DNA of 64,000 nt, from NCBI RefSeq assembly GCF_003589745.1, contig NZ_CP032364.1:310001-374000 (forward strand), in the 5' to 3' direction. The notes under the pieces are model-generated. The model saw nothing but the letters and a program-made list of their open reading frames with translations, was not told the DNA's origin and did no database searches. The stretch comes from Lachnoanaerobaculum umeaense (lineage in GTDB: Bacteria > Bacillota > Clostridia > Lachnospirales > Lachnospiraceae). Positions 7,773 through 17,678 of the stretch are shown here, one piece after another; the first letter of the stretch is position 1; each line of letters begins with the position of its first letter. Position numbers and translations under genes: made by a program.

Positions 7773-9584
7773 ATGATTGTTGATCAAAGTAAAATTAGAA
7801 ATTTTTGTATTATAGCACATATAGATCATGGCAAGTCTACACTTGCGGACAGAATTATAGAAAAGACAGGACTCTTGACAAGTAGGGAGATGCAGTCTCA
7901 GGTTCTTGATAACATGGAACTGGAGAGAGAAAGAGGTATTACCATAAAGAGCCAGGCAGTGAGAACTGTATATAAGGCAAATGATGGAAATGAATATATA
8001 TTTAATCTTATAGACACACCGGGACATGTGGATTTTAACTATGAGGTTTCAAGATCTCTGGCTGCATGTGACGGTGCAATACTTGTAGTAGATGCGGCAC
8101 AGGGAATAGAGGCACAGACTCTTGCAAATGTATATATGGCACTTGACCATGACTTGGAAGTGTTTCCGGTTATAAATAAGGTAGATCTGCCAAGTGCAGA
8201 TCCGGATCTGGTAGCTACTGAAATAGAAGACATCATAGGAATAGAGGCACATGATGCACCTAAGATCTCCGCAAAAATGGGACTAAATATTGAGGATGTA
8301 CTGGAAGCTATAGTTGCAAAAATTCCGGCACCGGTGGGAGATTCTAGTGCTCCTTTACAGGCACTTATTTTTGATTCAATATATGATTCATACAAGGGCG
8401 TAATAGTTTTTGTAAGAATTAAAGAGGGCAGTGTAAAAAAAGGTGATCCTATAAGAATGATGGCAACAGGAGCTGTGGCAGAAGTTGTTGAAGTAGGGTA
8501 TTTTGGTGCAGGCCAGTTTATTCCATGCGATGAGCTTTCAGCCGGTATGGTAGGCTATATCACAGCAAGTATAAAGAATGTAAAGGATACCAGAGTTGGT
8601 GATACAATTACATTAAATAACAATCCATGTAAGGAGGCATTGCCGGGATATAAGAAGGTAACCTCCATGGTTTATTGCGGACTTTATCCGGCAGATGGTG
8701 CAAAGTACAATGACCTAAGAGAAGCACTTGAAAAGCTACAGTTAAATGATGCTTCACTTTTCTTTGAGCCGGAGACTTCACTTGCACTTGGATTTGGATT
8801 TAGATGTGGTTTTCTTGGACTATTGCATTTGGAAGTAATACAGGAAAGACTTGAGAGAGAATATAATCTTGATTTGGTTACTACTGCACCTGGAGTTGTA
8901 TATAAAGTATTTAAGACTAATGGTGAAGAAATACAACTGACAAATCCATCAAATCTGCCAGATCCTTCAGAAATAGAGCACATGGAGGAACCTATAGTTT
9001 CAGCGGAGATAATGCTTACAAAGGAATTTGTAGGATCTATTATGAACCTTTGTCAGGAGAGAAGAGGTATCTATCTTGGCATGGAATATATCGAAGAGAA
9101 CCGTGCTATCTTGAGATATGACTTGCCACTTAATGAAATAATATATGATTTCTTTGATGCACTAAAGTCAAGATCAAGAGGATATGCATCACTGGATTAT
9201 GACTTAAAGGGATATGTACCGTCAAAACTTGTAAAGCTGGATATTTTGATAAATAAAGAAGAAGTGGATGCACTATCTTTTATAGTACATGCCGACTCTG
9301 CTTATGAAAGAGGCAGAAAGATGTGTGAGAAACTTAAAGAGGAGATACCAAGACATCTATTTGAAATTCCTATACAGGCAGCAGTGGGTTCAAAGGTCAT
9401 TGCAAGAGAGACAGTAAAGGCGATGAGAAAAGATGTATTGGCAAAGTGCTATGGAGGAGATATCTCAAGAAAGAGAAAACTTTTGGAAAAGCAAAAAGAG
9501 GGAAAGAAGAGAATGAGACAGATAGGTAATGTTGAAATCCCTCAGAAGGCATTTATGAGTGTACTTAAGTTAGATGAGGATTGA
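7773..9584 (+). CDS. lepA: Elongation factor 4 (LepA), ribosome back-translocating GTPase
   Basis: A 603-residue translational GTPase of normal length. It has G1 AHIDHGKST near the N-terminus, the RGITIK switch I, DTPGHVDF (G3), NKVDLPSAD (G4), EF-G-like domains II, III and V ([14 protein letters not shown]), and the characteristic C-terminal domain rich in Lys/Arg with the [15 protein letters not shown] segment. LepA assists stalled or mispositioned ribosomes and 30S biogenesis. It is followed six bases later by hemW, a very common clostridial pairing. The start is ATG 7773, although no strong ribosome site precedes it. Confidence 0.97.
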   Translation: MIVDQSKIRNFCIIAHIDHGKSTLADRIIEKTGLLTSREMQSQVLDNMELERERGITIKSQAVRTVYKANDGNEYIFNLIDTPGHVDFNYEVSRSLAACDGAILVVDAAQGIEAQTLANVYMALDHDLEVFPVINKVDLPSADPDLVATEIEDIIGIEAHDAPKISAKMGLNIEDVLEAIVAKIPAPVGDSSAPLQALIFDSIYDSYKGVIVFVRIKEGSVKKGDPIRMMATGAVAEVVEVGYFGAGQFIPCDELSAGMVGYITASIKNVKDTRVGDTITLNNNPCKEALPGYKKVTSMVYCGLYPADGAKYNDLREALEKLQLNDASLFFEPETSLALGFGFRCGFLGLLHLEVIQERLEREYNLDLVTTAPGVVYKVFKTNGEEIQLTNPSNLPDPSEIEHMEEPIVSAEIMLTKEFVGSIMNLCQERRGIYLGMEYIEENRAILRYDLPLNEIIYDFFDALKSRSRGYASLDYDLKGYVPSKLVKLDILINKEEVDALSFIVHADSAYERGRKMCEKLKEEIPRHLFEIPIQAAVGSKVIARETVKAMRKDVLAKCYGGDISRKRKLLEKQKEGKKRMRQIGNVEIPQKAFMSVLKLDED

Positions 9585-9590
9585 TAAAAT

Positions 9591-10748
9591 ATGTCTAAGA
9601 AAAAGTTAGAATTATATGTGCATATACCGTTTTGTGAAGAAAAATGTAATTACTGTGATTTTTTATCATTTAAAGCTGATGACAGCGAAAAGAGAGCATA
9701 TACTGCTCAAATTATAGAAGAGATAAGAGCACAGGGACCAAACTACAGTGATTATTTGGTGAGTACAATTTTTATAGGAGGTGGTACTCCAACTACACTT
9801 AGTGGAATTTGGATATTGGAAATAATGAATGCTATTCGTGAAAGCTTTACAGTGGCAACAGATGCGGAAATTTCCATAGAATGTAATCCGGGTACATTGT
9901 CAAAAAGCAAGATAATGCATATAAAGAAGGCGGGAATTAATAGAATAAGCTTCGGCTTACAAAGCAGTATTGAGGAAGAACTAAATGAGCTTGGAAGAAT
10001 ACATACATATAAGGATTTTTTACAGAGTTATCAGCTTGCAAGAGAGTATGGTTTTACAAATATCAATATAGACTTGATAAGTGGTTTGCCAAAGCAGACT
10101 ATTGACAGCTATAAGACTACATTAAAAAGAGTATGTTCCCTAAAGCCTGAGCATATAAGTGCGTATTCACTTATAATAGAGCCGGATACTCCTTTCTTTG
10201 ACAAGTATGGAGGTGAGGAAGGAAGTTTACTACTGCCGGATGAAAATATCGACAGAGAAATGTATGTTCTTACAAAAAATATTTTAAGAGAGCATGGATA
10301 TGAGCGATATGAAATAAGCAATTATGCAAAGCCCGGAAGAGAGTGTAGACATAATATAGGATATTGGACAGGAGTTTCTTATCTTGGACTTGGAGTAGGT
10401 GCTTCAAGTTATTTGATGAACAGACGCTTCCATGTAGAATCAAATTATAAAAAATATATGAGCATAAATATGAAGAAAGATATTACCCCTCTTTATTGTG
10501 ATCTGGAAGAACTTGACATTAATGCAAATATGGAGGAATTTATGTTCCTAGGTCTCAGACTTACAAGAGGTGTATCCGTACATGAGTTTAACGAGAAATT
10601 TGGTATGGATATGTTTGAGGTATTTGACAGACAGATAAAGAAAAATAGTATGTTAAAGCTTATGGAATATAATTCTCCATATCTAAGGCTTACCGAAAAG
10701 GGACTTGATCTCAGCAACATGGTAATGTCAGACTTTTTGTTGGATTAA
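9591..10748 (+). CDS. hemW: Radical SAM heme chaperone HemW
   Basis: A 385-residue protein. The radical SAM cluster motif CEEKCNYCDF gives Cys15, Cys19 and Cys22. The extra Phe/Asp after the third cysteine is typical of HemW and CPDH-like proteins. Further family marks are GGGTPTTL, the SFGLQS block and NIDLISGLPKQT. HemW binds heme and delivers it to membrane respiratory proteins; many members were formerly annotated as oxygen-independent coproporphyrinogen oxidase. True HemN has an extra cysteine pattern not seen here. It is in the lepA transcription unit. Confidence 0.92.
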   Translation: MSKKKLELYVHIPFCEEKCNYCDFLSFKADDSEKRAYTAQIIEEIRAQGPNYSDYLVSTIFIGGGTPTTLSGIWILEIMNAIRESFTVATDAEISIECNPGTLSKSKIMHIKKAGINRISFGLQSSIEEELNELGRIHTYKDFLQSYQLAREYGFTNINIDLISGLPKQTIDSYKTTLKRVCSLKPEHISAYSLIIEPDTPFFDKYGGEEGSLLLPDENIDREMYVLTKNILREHGYERYEISNYAKPGRECRHNIGYWTGVSYLGLGVGASSYLMNRRFHVESNYKKYMSINMKKDITPLYCDLEELDINANMEEFMFLGLRLTRGVSVHEFNEKFGMDMFEVFDRQIKKNSMLKLMEYNSPYLRLTEKGLDLSNMVMSDFLLD

Positions 10749-10764
10749 AATACTAAGAGGAAAT

Positions 10765-11787
10765 ATGTTATATTTTATAAATGATTATAGCGAGGGTGCA
10801 ACACCTGAGATTTTAGACAAAATACAGGAAAGTAATCTATCCAAGCAGACGGGATATGGAAGTGATGAGTTTTGTCTGTCTGCAAAAGAAAAGATAAAGG
10901 AAGCTATAAATACTGATGCCGAAATTTTCTTTGTGAGTGGTGGTACTCAGGCAAATAAAATAGTTATCGGAAGTATTTTAAAAAACTATGAGGGTGTAAT
11001 TGCAGCAGATACCGGACATATATCAGTACATGAAGCGGGAGCCATAGAAAACACCGGACATAAGGTTTTTGGTCTAATGTCAAAGAATGGTAAGCTGGCG
11101 GCAGATGATATAAAGAAATTTTGTGTTGACTTTTATGCAGATGTAAATCATGAGCATATGGTATATCCGGGTATGGTCTATATATCACAGCCTACAGAGT
11201 ATGGAACTTTGTACTCAAAGAAGGAAATAGAAGAGATAAGATCTATTTGTAATGAATACAGTATTCCTCTTTTTTTAGATGGAGCACGACTTGCATACGC
11301 AATTGGAAGCAACGAATGTGATACAGGTTTGGAAGATATTGCAAGATTATGTGATGTATTTTATATTGGTGGTACAAAATGTGGTGCTCTGATAGGTGAG
11401 GCAATAGTATTTACAAATAAAGAGCTCAGTAAATATTTCTTTACCAATATGAAGCTCTTTGGAGCTGTATTGGCAAAGGGAAGGCTACTTGGAATACAGT
11501 TTGATACATTGTTCAGTAATGATTTGTACAAAAAACTTGGAAAAAAAGGCGTAGATGCCGCCATGAAGATAAAGAAGGCTTTGATTGAGAATGAGTATGA
11601 GCTTTATATAGACTCCCCTACTAATCAACAGTTTATTGTAGTTGACGATACTACAAGAGATAGATTATCAAAGGATATAGGCTTCGGATTTATGGAGACT
11701 CTTCAAAACGGAAAGCATGTTATAAGATTTTGTACAAGCTGGGCAACAGAGAATGAGGATGTGGAGAGGCTGATTTCCATATTGTAA
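10765..11787 (+). CDS. ltaE: Low-specificity threonine aldolase / beta-eliminating lyase family protein
   Basis: A 340-residue fold-type I PLP enzyme. Motifs are SGGTQANK (phosphate-binding loop, about 58-65), FLDGARLAYA (Asp172, which contacts the pyridine nitrogen) and the Schiff-base lysine in YIGGTKCGAL (Lys205). Threonine aldolases split L-threonine or allo-threonine into glycine and acetaldehyde. It starts at ATG 10765 with AGAGG upstream, 16 bases after hemW, so it is probably co-transcribed. The protein lacks the C-terminal extension of some beta-eliminating lyases. The gene symbol is a family-level assignment. Confidence 0.85.
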   Translation: MLYFINDYSEGATPEILDKIQESNLSKQTGYGSDEFCLSAKEKIKEAINTDAEIFFVSGGTQANKIVIGSILKNYEGVIAADTGHISVHEAGAIENTGHKVFGLMSKNGKLAADDIKKFCVDFYADVNHEHMVYPGMVYISQPTEYGTLYSKKEIEEIRSICNEYSIPLFLDGARLAYAIGSNECDTGLEDIARLCDVFYIGGTKCGALIGEAIVFTNKELSKYFFTNMKLFGAVLAKGRLLGIQFDTLFSNDLYKKLGKKGVDAAMKIKKALIENEYELYIDSPTNQQFIVVDDTTRDRLSKDIGFGFMETLQNGKHVIRFCTSWATENEDVERLISIL

Positions 11788-11826
11788 AATAAAGCATATA
11801 ATATTTACTGATATATAAGGAGGCGT

Positions 11827-12927
11827 ATGAAGGAAGAAAAGAAAATATTTGTCACGAAGGCTACATTGCCTCCTAAAGAGGAATTTTTTGAGTATGTAGA
11901 TAAGATATGGGAGAGTGCCTGGCTCACCAATATGGGTGATGTACATAATGAGCTTGAAGATACTTTAAGTAAATTTATGGACGATATGGATATAGTTCTT
12001 ACAGTAAACGGACACTTGGCATTGGAGCTTGCATTACAGTCTCTAAAGATAGAAGGTGAAGTTATAACGACGCCATTTACATTTGCCTCTACCACACATG
12101 CCATAGTAAGAAATGGACTTAAGCCGGTTTTTTGCGATATTAAGGGAGATGATTTTACAATAGATCCACAAAAAATAGAAAAGCTTATAACAAAAGATAC
12201 CAGAGCTATAATGCCTGTACATGTGTATGGTAATATATGTGATGTGGAAGCTATTGAGAGAATAGCAAAAAAGCATGGATTATATGTAGTATATGATGCG
12301 GCACATACATTTGGTGAGAGATATAAAGGAAAGAGTGTAGCGGATTTTGGAGATATGAGTATATTCAGCTTTCACGCAACAAAGGTATTTAACACTATAG
12401 AAGGTGGTGCTATAGCTCTCAGAGATAAAGATAGAAGAAAGTCTTTGGATTTTTTGAAAAACTTCGGTATTGCGGATAAGGAAAATGTTCCGTATGTGGG
12501 TAGCAATGCAAAGATGAATGAGTTTGCGGCCGCTATGGGACTTTGCAATATGAAGCATCTTTCCGAGTACATAGAAAAAAGAAAGAGGATCTGTGAGCTC
12601 TATACAGAGAGACTCTCAGATATAAAGTCTATTAGACTTAATAAATACAATGATGATGTTACATACAATTATGCATACTTTCCGATAGTTGTTGATAAGG
12701 GTGATAGAGACGAGTTATATGACAGTCTGGCAAAGGAAAATATTTTTGCAAGAAAGTATTTTTACCCATGTACAAATGCCTATGAATGTTATAGTGAAAG
12801 CTTTGATGCCAATGAAACACCTATTGCACTTGATATTTCAAAAAAGGTTTTGACATTGCCAATATATCCTGATTTGGAAGAGGCTGAGGTAGAGAGGATA
12901 TGCAGTGTCATACGGAGAGAACTATGA
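11827..12927 (+). CDS. DegT/DnrJ/EryC1/StrS-family PLP aminotransferase
   Basis: A 366-residue sugar-aminotransferase-like protein. The N-terminal LE..LSKFMD block, TTPFTFASTTHAI, the YDAAHTFGE pocket and the active-site lysine in SFHATKVFNTIEGG (Lys186) are all present, so it should be catalytically competent. Most members aminate nucleotide-linked keto-sugars; some dehydrate sugars. It starts at ATG 11827 behind AAGGAGG, and its stop codon overlaps the start of the next gene (ATGA at 12924-12927). That coupling places it as first gene of the lipid-type cassette through 19497, where an amino-sugar or amino-alcohol donor may be made (inference). Confidence 0.88.
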   Translation: MKEEKKIFVTKATLPPKEEFFEYVDKIWESAWLTNMGDVHNELEDTLSKFMDDMDIVLTVNGHLALELALQSLKIEGEVITTPFTFASTTHAIVRNGLKPVFCDIKGDDFTIDPQKIEKLITKDTRAIMPVHVYGNICDVEAIERIAKKHGLYVVYDAAHTFGERYKGKSVADFGDMSIFSFHATKVFNTIEGGAIALRDKDRRKSLDFLKNFGIADKENVPYVGSNAKMNEFAAAMGLCNMKHLSEYIEKRKRICELYTERLSDIKSIRLNKYNDDVTYNYAYFPIVVDKGDRDELYDSLAKENIFARKYFYPCTNAYECYSESFDANETPIALDISKKVLTLPIYPDLEEAEVERICSVIRREL

Positions 12928-15062
12928 AAGCAAGAAACTTAAAGGTTTTGGAAGAAAACGGCTTTAAAGTTCCAAAGTTTAAAATAGTTTATCCGGGGGA
13001 TGAGATCGACTTTTCATATTTTGATTCAGAACTTTTTGCCATTCGCTCAAATGATGCACATGAGGATGGTAAAAAGTTTTCCTATGCAGGACAATTTTTA
13101 ACTGTTTTAAATGTTCCAAAATCAGAAGTGGATAAGGCTATAAAATCAGTGGTAGACAGTTATAAAAATAGATACTATGAAGAAAAGCTTGGTATACAGG
13201 CAGAAAACAAAATATCAAGCGTAATAATTCAAGAAATGGTGGCTTCCGAATATTCAGGTGTTTTATTTACAGCCAATCCTAAGGGCATCTTAAATGAGAC
13301 GGTGATAGTGGTAGGAAAAGGACTTGGAAGTAGTATAGTAGAGGATAAAGCCGAAACAATTACCTATCATCACTACAGAGGCGGAGCTACATATAAAGAG
13401 GGAAATGCCTTGAAGTTTCCTGAGAACCTTGTAAAAGAACTTGAAAAAAACGGAGAAAGAATTGAAAAGCTTTTTGGAAAGCCTATGGATATAGAGTTTG
13501 CCGTCAAGGATGAAAAAATATATATTTTACAGGCAAGAGAAATTACGAGTCTTGATTTTACAAAAAATATTCACATCTTAGATAACAGCAACATTGCGGA
13601 AAGCTACCCCGGAGTGAGTTCTAAACTGACCAGAAGCTTTGCCGGGGAGGTATACACAAGGATATTTACAAGACTTATAGGAAGAGTACTTGGAAAATCA
13701 GCAAACAGGTATGAAGACTTGTTTACGCATATGGTCAGTGATTTTGGGGGAAGGATGTATTATGAAATCAGCAGCTGGTACGATATTTTAAGATTATTAC
13801 CTTTCTCTTCAAAGATTATCCCTATTTGGCAAAAGATGCTTGGTGTAGAGGATGAAAAAATACACTTTTCTAAAAAAAGACCAAGTTTATTTATAAAAAC
13901 AAAGCTTTTCTTTTCAACTATTTATCTGTTTTTAATCTCACAAAAAAAGATGGCGGATCTTTCACTATTTTTCAAAAAAGAATTCCAATACTATAATGTA
14001 AAAGTTGAAAATGAAGAGGATCCAAAAAAGCTGTACAATCTTTTTTTGGAAATGGAAGAGGTATTCTTTAAAGAGTGGGACTGGACATTGATAAATGATA
14101 TGGTATCATTTTTGTCCACATATTTTGCCGGAAAAAGGGTGAAAAATACCTTGTCACTTGAAAGTAAAAAACCGGTAGAAGCGTTAAATGAATTGGTGTA
14201 CACATATTCAAAGTTCGGTGCGGGATCAGATGAATACAAAGAAAAGAAAACAGATTATATCAAATACTATGGTGACAGAACTATAGGGGAGCTGAAGCTT
14301 GAGACAAGGACATTTGCAACAAATCCGGAACTGATTGATAAAATGGTGGAAGAAAGGGCGATGCTTCCCGTACAGGATATTAATAAAAGTACTATGAAGA
14401 TAAAGAAGTCTTTGGCAAGGAGCTCAACCAATTATCGAGAGATTTCAAGGATGAACAGAAGCAGATTGTTTGGGCTCATGAGAAAACTTATAGATAAAAT
14501 AGGATCAAAGACTGTTGGCGAAGATATCTATCATTTATCCCTTCCACAAATAAGGGATATGATATTTTCAGAAGTAGACTTTACGGAGGATATAAAAGAA
14601 GAAAAAAGGCTGATGCTTGTATACAATGAGCTTCCGACTATTAAAAAAGTTGAGCTTTTGGGGAATCCTGTTATTGATTTTTCACTTATGGACAGAAGTG
14701 TTTGTGATGAAGAATCCGGGAGAGATTTTCTTACAGGAAGAGGAGTTTCAAGCGGAAAACTTACAGGTGAAGTTATAAAAATCACAGATATGAGAACTGT
14801 GTCATTAAAGGATGTGAAGGATAAGATAATAGCCGCTTATTCCACAGATCCGGGATGGTTTCTTCTTCTTGATGTAGCAAAGGGAATTTTAGCAGAGAGA
14901 GGTTCTTTACTTTCGCATACCGCAATAGTTGCAAGAGAGTTAAAGAAGCCCGCAGTGGTTGGAATCACAGATTTGATGAGTCAGATAAAAAGTGGTGATA
15001 TAGTGGAGCTTGATGGCGACAAGGGATACTGCAAGATAAAAAGGGAGAGCAAAATTGAGTGA
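12924..15062 (+). CDS. PEP synthase-like protein: PEP/pyruvate-binding and phosphohistidine mobile domains
   Basis: A 712-residue protein. The N-terminal region (about 1-210) looks like a compact PPDK_N nucleotide-binding domain: FAIRSNDAHEDG, QEMVASEYSGVLFT, ILQAREIT. The C-terminus carries the swivelling phosphohistidine domain, LLSHTAIVAREL, with His665. The middle (about 215-620) has no recognisable PEP/pyruvate TIM barrel. In this respect it resembles two-domain relatives such as rifampicin phosphotransferase, which transfer phosphate from ATP to another acceptor; that comparison is inference. ATG 12924 is preferred to an in-frame ATG at 12900 because GGAGAGA sits just before it and it overlaps the preceding stop. 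Acceptor unknown. Confidence 0.75.
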   Translation: MKARNLKVLEENGFKVPKFKIVYPGDEIDFSYFDSELFAIRSNDAHEDGKKFSYAGQFLTVLNVPKSEVDKAIKSVVDSYKNRYYEEKLGIQAENKISSVIIQEMVASEYSGVLFTANPKGILNETVIVVGKGLGSSIVEDKAETITYHHYRGGATYKEGNALKFPENLVKELEKNGERIEKLFGKPMDIEFAVKDEKIYILQAREITSLDFTKNIHILDNSNIAESYPGVSSKLTRSFAGEVYTRIFTRLIGRVLGKSANRYEDLFTHMVSDFGGRMYYEISSWYDILRLLPFSSKIIPIWQKMLGVEDEKIHFSKKRPSLFIKTKLFFSTIYLFLISQKKMADLSLFFKKEFQYYNVKVENEEDPKKLYNLFLEMEEVFFKEWDWTLINDMVSFLSTYFAGKRVKNTLSLESKKPVEALNELVYTYSKFGAGSDEYKEKKTDYIKYYGDRTIGELKLETRTFATNPELIDKMVEERAMLPVQDINKSTMKIKKSLARSSTNYREISRMNRSRLFGLMRKLIDKIGSKTVGEDIYHLSLPQIRDMIFSEVDFTEDIKEEKRLMLVYNELPTIKKVELLGNPVIDFSLMDRSVCDEESGRDFLTGRGVSSGKLTGEVIKITDMRTVSLKDVKDKIIAAYSTDPGWFLLLDVAKGILAERGSLLSHTAIVARELKKPAVVGITDLMSQIKSGDIVELDGDKGYCKIKRESKIE

Positions 15063-16119
15063 GATAACTGTAATCATAGTAAAAAAGAACAAGGATAAGG
15101 AATTATTCCTCAGATTTCCTTCAAAAATCTATGATGATAAACATATAATGCAGGATAAGGTTTTTGAAAGAGAAATTTTAGAAAACACCAATATATTATG
15201 TAAAGGTGTAAAGATAATACCGCTTATAGCAAAGAATAAAAAGGATGAAGTATTAGCCAGATGCCTACTTTCACTTTATGAAGATGATATTGCATATATA
15301 GGATTTTTTGAGTCTGTCAACAACAGTGAAGTGGTAAAAGAACTGCTAAAAACTGCAGAGAGTATTGCAAGGGAGGAAGGAAAAAATAAAATTTTGGGGC
15401 CTATAGACCTTTCTTTCTGGGCAAGGTATCGCTTTTGCACTTCTGAAGATTTGCCATATATTGGAGAGCCTGCAAATAAGGGATATTATAAAGAACTTTG
15501 GGAGGAGAACGGATTTCAAGTATTCGAAGAGTATTTTTCAAACTTCTTTGATGTTGCAGATGAAAGCTTTGACAGCGAAAAGGCAAGGAAGAGATTGTGG
15601 GATGCCAAAGATGAAGGATATATATTTACCCATCCGAATGTAGACAATTTTGAAAAATATCTAAGGGATATATATCCGGTTTTGATGGAAGGCTATAAAG
15701 ACTTTTGCGGATTTAAGATGATATCTGAAGAGGACTTTGTAAAGCTTTATTCGCCTCTAAAAATGGTAATAGATCCGGAGATGGTTTTTCTTGCATATAA
15801 GGACGACATATTAAAGGGATTTTTAATATGCCTGCCTGATTATGGAAATTTGCTTTGTAAAGCAAGAACACCTGCACTCTTACTCAAGGTGATGAATATA
15901 AAGGCACATGCAAAAAGATATGTACTCTTATATATGGGAGTTAAAAGAGACTGTCTTGGACTTGGCTCGGCACTTTCACAACAGGTTGTAGATATGCTTA
16001 AAGTAAAAAAGGCAAGCGGAATATCTGCACTTATTCACGCCGGTAAGGCAAGTGGAGGGTATTTTAAGGACAAGATAAAAGAGCAAAGAAAGTATGTGAT
16101 GCTTGAAAAAATGCTTTAA
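15055..16119 (+). CDS. GNAT-type acyltransferase of the YghO-like family
   Basis: A 354-residue protein. The N-terminal FLRFPSKIYDD block, the IGFFESV segment, GKNKILGPIDLS and the YYKELWEENGF motif match the large YghO-like group of double-GNAT proteins. The exact substrate is usually unknown; a member of this broad group has been implicated in bacterial ceramide N-acylation (from memory). Start is TTG 15055 with GGGAGAG upstream; the gene overlaps the previous stop by eight bases. No other in-frame start gives the conserved N-terminus. Given its neighbours, acylation of a lipid or amino-lipid is a reasonable guess. Confidence 0.65.
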   Translation: MSEITVIIVKKNKDKELFLRFPSKIYDDKHIMQDKVFEREILENTNILCKGVKIIPLIAKNKKDEVLARCLLSLYEDDIAYIGFFESVNNSEVVKELLKTAESIAREEGKNKILGPIDLSFWARYRFCTSEDLPYIGEPANKGYYKELWEENGFQVFEEYFSNFFDVADESFDSEKARKRLWDAKDEGYIFTHPNVDNFEKYLRDIYPVLMEGYKDFCGFKMISEEDFVKLYSPLKMVIDPEMVFLAYKDDILKGFLICLPDYGNLLCKARTPALLLKVMNIKAHAKRYVLLYMGVKRDCLGLGSALSQQVVDMLKVKKASGISALIHAGKASGGYFKDKIKEQRKYVMLEKML

Positions 16120-16134
16120 TATCCGGAGATATAG

Positions 16135-16500
16135 ATGAAGAATAAGACATTTTTAAAAAGTATACATTGTGCCATAGAAGGACTTATTTTTGCTCTAAAG
16201 ACAGAAAAAAACTATAAGTATTACATTGTTATAGATATTATATTTTTTCTTTTGGACTTCTTTGTATTTAAGCCGGATAAGGCCGGCTGGTTTGCATATA
16301 TTCTTACCTCTGCAGCTGTTTACGGCATGGAATGTATAAATACTTCTATAGAACATATTTCGGATTTTATTTCAGAAGAGGTTCATTCGGAGATAAAGGT
16401 GATTAAGGATATGGGAGCTGCCGGAGTGCTCTGTTTTGGCATAGCATTCTTTGCTGTACAGATTATAGAATGTATAAATTATTTAGGAGTGGTATTATGA
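16135..16500 (+). CDS. dgkA: DgkA-type diacylglycerol/undecaprenol kinase
   Basis: A 121-residue integral membrane kinase with three predicted helices (about 28-45, 52-74, 95-118). The family signature ExxNTxIE appears as Glu66-x-x-Asn69-Thr70-x-x-Glu73, followed by D and the KDMGAAGVL block. These small kinases phosphorylate diacylglycerol or, in Gram-positive bacteria, undecaprenol. Its stop overlaps the start of the CDP-lipid synthase gene, which suggests that here it makes or recycles a phosphorylated lipid feeding the following enzymes (inference). Confidence 0.88.
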   Translation: MKNKTFLKSIHCAIEGLIFALKTEKNYKYYIVIDIIFFLLDFFVFKPDKAGWFAYILTSAAVYGMECINTSIEHISDFISEEVHSEIKVIKDMGAAGVLCFGIAFFAVQIIECINYLGVVL

Positions 16501-17072
16501 TCATATCACTGTATATAAGTATGCTTCCTGTAATCCTTGGCGGAGTTTTCAATATGCTTTTTGTAAAGATAAAGGCGCTTGATTTTTTACGAATACCTAT
16601 AGATGGCGGTAAAAGCTTAAATGGAAAGAGGGTTTTTGGTGACAGTAAGAGTTTGCTTGGATTTATAGGAATGGTGCTTGGCACTTCAATAGCAGCTATA
16701 ATTTGGGGAGTATTTTTAAAGTATATGAGATTGGAGCATTACAATCTGATTTATAAAAATTATCCCAATACAGTTTATTTTAATCTTTTATCCGGAGCAT
16801 TATTTGGATTTGCATATATGATCTTTGAGCTGCCAAACAGCTTTATAAAAAGAAGATTTGATATAGATGCGACTACAAGAGGTAGATTTCCGGCAAATAT
16901 GGTTACATTCGTATATGATCAGATAGATTCAATGATAGGAGTAATGCTGGTGCTTGCAATATTTGCAGGTCTTAGATTTCCTCAATATATTTTGGCGGTT
17001 TTACTTGGTGGGATCACACATGTGGCTGTAAATATGATTTTGATTTTGTTTAAAGTAAGAAAGTATTTATGA
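16497..17072 (+). CDS. CarS-like CDP-archaeol/CDP-lipid synthase
   Basis: A 191-residue multi-pass membrane protein. The motif NGKRVFGDSKSLLGF (residues 42-56) matches the CTP-dependent signature of CarS (CDP-archaeol synthase), which is distantly related to CdsA. The later ELPNSFIKRRFDID and FVYDQIDSMIG blocks fit the same superfamily. The enzyme would convert a phosphatidic acid-type lipid plus CTP to a CDP-lipid. ATG 16497 overlaps the previous stop (ATGA) and is chosen over the ATG at 16470. In archaea the substrate is an ether lipid; in bacteria homologues may use ordinary phosphatidate. It sits directly upstream of the enzyme that would use CDP-lipid. Confidence 0.8.
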   Translation: MIISLYISMLPVILGGVFNMLFVKIKALDFLRIPIDGGKSLNGKRVFGDSKSLLGFIGMVLGTSIAAIIWGVFLKYMRLEHYNLIYKNYPNTVYFNLLSGALFGFAYMIFELPNSFIKRRFDIDATTRGRFPANMVTFVYDQIDSMIGVMLVLAIFAGLRFPQYILAVLLGGITHVAVNMILILFKVRKYL

Positions 17073-17073
17073 T

Positions 17074-17670
17074 ATGAAAAGGATATTTTTGGGAGTATAT
17101 CATCCAAGTGTTATACTTACCTATATAGGTGTATTGATTTCGATATTCGGGATTTTATTTGCAGAGAGCTTGTACCTTGCTACTATTTTACTGATGCTTG
17201 CAGGACTTTGTGATGCATTTGATGGAATATTTGCAAGGATGTATAAAAGGACTGAGTTTGAAGAAAACTTTGGAGTTCAGATAGACTCGTTTGCTGATCT
17301 GATTTCATTTGGATTGTTTCCTGCAAAGATATATATAAGCTTTTTTTCTAAAAATATATATATTTCATTTGTACTTGTGAGTTTTTATATTTTGGCGGTA
17401 ATTATAAGACTGTCGTATTTTAACTGCAAGGGAAGTGAGGATAAGCTTTATTTTACAGGACTTGCTGTAACATACTCCGCATTTTTTATATCTTTGTATG
17501 TGGTTATTGCAAAGTATATAGAGAGCTTTTTGGCTTTACCGATTGAGTGTCTGTATATATTTTTAATATTGGTATTTTTGTGGAATAAGAAAATAAGAAA
17601 GCCGAATCTGTATATCAGAATAGCTTTTTTGATTCTTGCTATTGTGTTTATAGCTTTATTGCTGATATAG
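17074..17670 (+). CDS. pssA: CDP-alcohol phosphatidyltransferase, phosphatidylserine synthase-type
   Basis: A 198-residue membrane enzyme with the complete CDP-alcohol phosphatidyltransferase signature: Asp47-x-x-Asp50-Gly51-x-x-Ala54-Arg55 ... Gly67-x3-Asp71-x3-Asp75. Five or six further hydrophobic helices follow. It would attach serine to a CDP-lipid, giving a phosphatidylserine-type product. The assignment to serine rather than glycerol or inositol rests on the decarboxylase gene eight bases downstream. It starts immediately after the CarS-like gene, so the two are translationally linked. Confidence 0.82.
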   Translation: MKRIFLGVYHPSVILTYIGVLISIFGILFAESLYLATILLMLAGLCDAFDGIFARMYKRTEFEENFGVQIDSFADLISFGLFPAKIYISFFSKNIYISFVLVSFYILAVIIRLSYFNCKGSEDKLYFTGLAVTYSAFFISLYVVIAKYIESFLALPIECLYIFLILVFLWNKKIRKPNLYIRIAFLILAIVFIALLLI

Positions 17671-17678
17671 GTGATACT

